From contig JAUVEG010000037.1 in assembly GCA_030594925.1 (NCBI GenBank), forward strand, positions 1-9,010: a DNA stretch of 9,010 nt, written 5' to 3'. Below, piece by piece: positions 6,942 through 9,010 of this stretch. Within the stretch, counting starts at the first letter, position 1, and every line of letters starts with the position of its first letter. The stretch is from Gammaproteobacteria bacterium. GTDB taxonomy: Bacteria; Pseudomonadota; Gammaproteobacteria; Chromatiales; Chromatiaceae. Under the pieces are notes generated by a model, which saw only the letters and a list, made by a program, of their open reading frames with translations, was not told where the DNA came from and did not search any database. A program made the translations under genes and the position numbers.

Positions 6942-8034
6942 CTCCTGCCGGAATGATTGGCACGGGCGGGATCACATCTGCATTTTGCGCACGATGTCGC
7001 AGCAGGTGATCAATCAGGGTGATCGCCAGCATCGCCTCCACGATGGGCGTGGCGCGAATGCCGACACAGGGGTCGTGCCGTCCCTTGGTCACCACATCGA
7101 CAGCCTCGGCTTTGACATTCACCGTTTTGCCACCGAGACGAATGCTCGATGTCGGCTTGAAAGCAACTTTTGCGATGATACTCTGCCCGGTCGAGATACC
7201 CCCAAGAATGCCGCCGGCATTGTTGGAGAGAAAGCCCTGCGGCGTCATCTCGTCGCGGTGCTCTGTGCCCTTCTGCTCGACCGATTCAAAACCGGCACCG
7301 ATCTCCACCCCTTTGGCCGCATTGATGCTCATCAGGGAGTGGGCGATCTCCGCATCCAGGCGGTCGAAAATCGGCTCGCCGAGCCCTGGCGGGATGCCGT
7401 CAGCCACCACCGTAATCTCTGCGCCAACCGAATTGCCCTCTTTTCTGAGCCGGTCCATATAGGCCTCCAGCTCAGGAATCTTTGCTTCGTCGGGAAAGAA
7501 GAATGGATTTTTTGAAACCTGATCCCACTCGAAGCGATCCGGTCTCAACGGGCCGAGCCGCGACAGGTAGCCACGCACCTCGACGCCCAGGGACTCCTTG
7601 AGATATTTTTTTGCAACGGCACCTGCCGCAACGCGCATGGCCGTCTCACGCGCAGAAGAACGCCCGCCGCCGCGATGGTCGCGAATGCCGTACTTTTGCA
7701 GGTAGGTGTAGTCGGCATGGCCGGGGCGAAAACGATCGACGATCTCCGAGTAGTCCCTGGAGCGCTGATCCTGGTTATGGATGATCAGGCCAATGGGCGT
7801 GCCGGTGGTCTTGCCCTCGAAGACGCCGGAGAGAATCTGCACCTTGTCCGGTTCACGCCGCTGGGTCGTGTGGCGGCTGGTTCCGGGACGGCGACGATCG
7901 AGATCCGGCTGAATATCCGCCTCCGACAACTCCATGCCGGGCGGACAGCCATCGATGATACAGCCGATCGCAACCCCATGGCTCTCGCCAAAAGAGGTCA
8001 CACAAAAGAGTTTTCCAATGCTATTTCCAGACAT
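6937..8034 (-). CDS. aroC: Chorismate synthase
   Basis: AroC converts 5-enolpyruvylshikimate-3-phosphate to chorismate, the last common step towards aromatic amino acids, folate and ubiquinone. It works in the cytoplasm as a homotetramer that needs reduced FMN. The 365-residue product is near the E. coli length (361) and shows the family signatures: FGESHG at 15-20, [11 protein letters not shown] at 122-132, and [12 protein letters not shown] at 319-330. The ATG at 8034 gives the standard N-terminus; the sequence before it is AT-rich without a clear Shine-Dalgarno or a convincing promoter. The C-terminus reads HRAQNAD as in E. coli, then a short Pro-rich tail of its own. The TAG stop lies inside the terminal CTAG of element A and is followed at once by TAA. 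Element B lies 73 bp upstream, so the gene is bracketed by both copies of the repeat. Confidence 0.97.
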   Translation of the reverse strand: MSGNSIGKLFCVTSFGESHGVAIGCIIDGCPPGMELSEADIQPDLDRRRPGTSRHTTQRREPDKVQILSGVFEGKTTGTPIGLIIHNQDQRSRDYSEIVDRFRPGHADYTYLQKYGIRDHRGGGRSSARETAMRVAAGAVAKKYLKESLGVEVRGYLSRLGPLRPDRFEWDQVSKNPFFFPDEAKIPELEAYMDRLRKEGNSVGAEITVVADGIPPGLGEPIFDRLDAEIAHSLMSINAAKGVEIGAGFESVEQKGTEHRDEMTPQGFLSNNAGGILGGISTGQSIIAKVAFKPTSSIRLGGKTVNVKAEAVDVVTKGRHDPCVGIRATPIVEAMLAITLIDHLLRHRAQNADVIPPVPIIPAGD

Positions 8035-8090
8035 AATATTGTAATTGTTGGTTCAATGTTACGAGATTGCCACGCTGCATTCGCAAAGAC

Positions 8091-8108
8091 AAGTAACCAG
8101 AGTTACTT
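8091..8108. repeat. Perfect inverted repeat abutting element B
   Basis: AAGTAAC (8091-8097) and GTTACTT (8102-8108) are exact inverse complements around CAGA. The right arm ends on the first base of element B, so the element was inserted at the foot of this small hairpin, about 60 bp upstream of aroC. It could be part of an aroC control region. Confidence 0.5.
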
Positions 8109-8274
8109 CTAGCGAGACCAAGTCTCAGACTGACGAGGCATGAAAGAGATTATTTTCTCTCGCCAAGACGCCAAGACCGCAAAGGTTTTTCTTGGCGAAC
8201 TTTGCGCCTTTGCGAGAGTCATTTTTAAATTTTGACTCATTTGTAGAGATGATGGCCACTCAAGGATTACTAGT
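8108..8274. mobile_element. 167-bp MITE-like repeat element, copy B (between aroC and the tRNA)
   Basis: This is the second copy of the element at 6775-6941, identical in length and in the same outer orientation. The first 12 bases (TCTAGCGAGACC) and the last 18 bases (CACTCAAGGATTACTAGT) are identical, and most of the flanks are alike. CTAG lies at 8109-8112 and 8270-8273. The central hairpin (8157-8218) matches copy A far better as its reverse complement. The element fills most of the gap between aroC and the tRNA and ends about 5 bp before the tRNA promoter region. Confidence 0.8.
8157..8218. repeat. Central mismatched hairpin of element B, inverted relative to copy A
   Basis: The left arm carries CGCCAAG (8161), CGCCAAG (8169) and CGCAAAG (8178). 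The right arm, read inward to outward, carries CTTGGCG (8191), CTTTGCG (8200) and CTTTGCG (8208). As in copy A each pair of units differs at one position. Against the reverse complement of 6823-6885 I count four substitutions and one single-base gap. Confidence 0.8.
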
Positions 8275-8278
8275 GTTA

Positions 8279-8314
8279 TTGAGGTGTTACTAAAATACAA
8301 GATAATGTTACTAT
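8279..8314 (+). promoter_or_regulatory. Probable promoter of tRNA-Arg
   Basis: TTGAGG (8279-8284), a 16-bp spacer and GATAAT (8301-8306) form a reasonable sigma-70 pair. A second -10-like TACTAT (8309-8314) is followed by CCGCGCC, the GC-rich discriminator typical of stable RNA promoters under stringent control. I cannot tell which -10 is used. Confidence 0.45.
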
Positions 8315-8325
8315 ACCGCGCCAAC

Positions 8326-8402
<77 letters not shown>

Positions 8403-8415
8403 CTTTTTCAAACAA

Positions 8416-9010
8416 CTACTCCCACTCGATGGTCGCCGGCGGCTTGCTCGATATATCATAGGCGACGCGCGAGATCCCTGTCACCTCGTTGATGATACGC
8501 CGCGACACAGTCTCCAGGAAATCATAGGGCAGATGCGCGAAGTGCGCGGTCATGAAATCAACCGTCGTCACTGCCCGCAGCGTCACCACATATTCGTAAC
8601 GACGCGCATCACCGACGACGCCTACGGATTTTACCGGAAGAAACACGGCAAATGCCTGGCTGACTTCGTCATAGAGATCATGCCGATAGAGCTCTTCGAT
8701 GTAGATATGATCCGCCTGGCGCAGCAGGTCGGCATACTCCTTTTTGACTTCACCAAGAATGCGCACGCCTAGTCCCGGCCCGGGAAAGGGGTGGCGATAG
8801 ACCATCTCGGAGGGCAGACCCAGCTCGACGCCGATGCGGCGCACCTCATCCTTGAAGAGTTCCCGCAGCGGCTCCACCAGCAGCAGTTTCATGTAGTCGG
8901 GCAGTCCGCCCACATTATGGTGCGACTTGATGACATGCGCCTTGCCGGATTTGGCGCCGGCCGACTCGATGACATCGGGATAGATGGTGCCCTGCGCCAG
9001 GTATTTGACG
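8416..9010 (-). CDS. guaA: GMP synthase (glutamine-hydrolysing), C-terminal part (runs off the right edge)
   Basis: GuaA makes GMP from XMP, ATP and glutamine in purine synthesis. It has an N-terminal glutamine amidotransferase, a central ATP-pyrophosphatase and a C-terminal dimerisation domain. The window holds the last 197 codons, to the TAG at 8418-8416, out of about 525 expected. Visible landmarks are SHHNVGGLP and the following [15 protein letters not shown] at the end of the ATPase domain, [17 protein letters not shown] at the start of the dimerisation domain, and the C-terminal KPPATIEWE typical of the family. The frame is open to the window edge. guaB is often found upstream, but that lies outside the window. 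No intrinsic terminator is visible after the stop; the convergent tRNA begins only 13 bp away. Confidence 0.97.
   Translation of the reverse strand, partial: VKYLAQGTIYPDVIESAGAKSGKAHVIKSHHNVGGLPDYMKLLLVEPLRELFKDEVRRIGVELGLPSEMVYRHPFPGPGLGVRILGEVKKEYADLLRQADHIYIEELYRHDLYDEVSQAFAVFLPVKSVGVVGDARRYEYVVTLRAVTTVDFMTAHFAHLPYDFLETVSRRIINEVTGISRVAYDISSKPPATIEWE

Noticed and set aside
6859..7515. 218-codon plus-strand frame
   Set aside because: It starts within element A and then runs antisense through aroC, whose identity is certain.
6775..8274. Element A, aroC and element B as a composite transposon carrying aroC
   Set aside because: The elements are in direct orientation without a transposase, and aroC is an essential core gene apparently in its ancestral operon with the permease; two independent insertions are simpler.

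Overview
The window looks like a piece of a gammaproteobacterial chromosome. GyrA, GuaA and chorismate synthase all read like gammaproteobacterial housekeeping proteins. An L,D-transpeptidase gene next to a MepK-type endopeptidase gene matches the ycbB-ycbK (ldtD-mepK) arrangement of Escherichia coli. It is not an enteric genome, because the gene order around gyrA and aroC differs and the L,D-transpeptidase gene is duplicated. I cannot place it more precisely from the sequence alone.

Every protein gene is on the minus strand; only the tRNA is on the plus strand. From right to left, in the direction of transcription, the layout is: the 3' end of guaA; a convergent tRNA-Arg(CCU); a 167-bp repeat element (copy B); aroC; a second 167-bp copy (copy A); an HcaT-like MFS permease gene; two tandem ldtD-like genes of 620 and 614 residues; a Tat-exported mepK-like endopeptidase gene; a rho-independent terminator; and the first 191 codons of gyrA. 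Gaps between genes are short. Apart from the two elements they hold promoter-like sites, leader hairpins and a small tandem repeat.

The central three genes form a plausible peptidoglycan-remodelling cluster. Two LdtD-type enzymes would make 3-3 (mDap-mDap) cross-links, and the MepK-type enzyme would cut the same bonds to allow wall expansion. All three keep their expected catalytic motifs. The two ldtD copies share an identical 33-nt block covering the 5' leader and the first three codons, while the sequence on either side has diverged, which points to a shared leader element.

The most unusual feature is the pair of 167-bp elements flanking aroC. Both run from a CTAG to a CTAG and have conserved outer parts, but their ~63-bp central hairpins lie in opposite orientations. 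In each hairpin, three heptamer units (CGCAAAG or CGCCAAG) always face the other type, giving one mismatch per unit. Copy A supplies the aroC stop codon. Removing it in silico, leaving one CTAG, brings an AGGAG motif at the end of aroC to 10 nt before the permease ATG, so the insertion probably split a tightly coupled aroC-permease operon.
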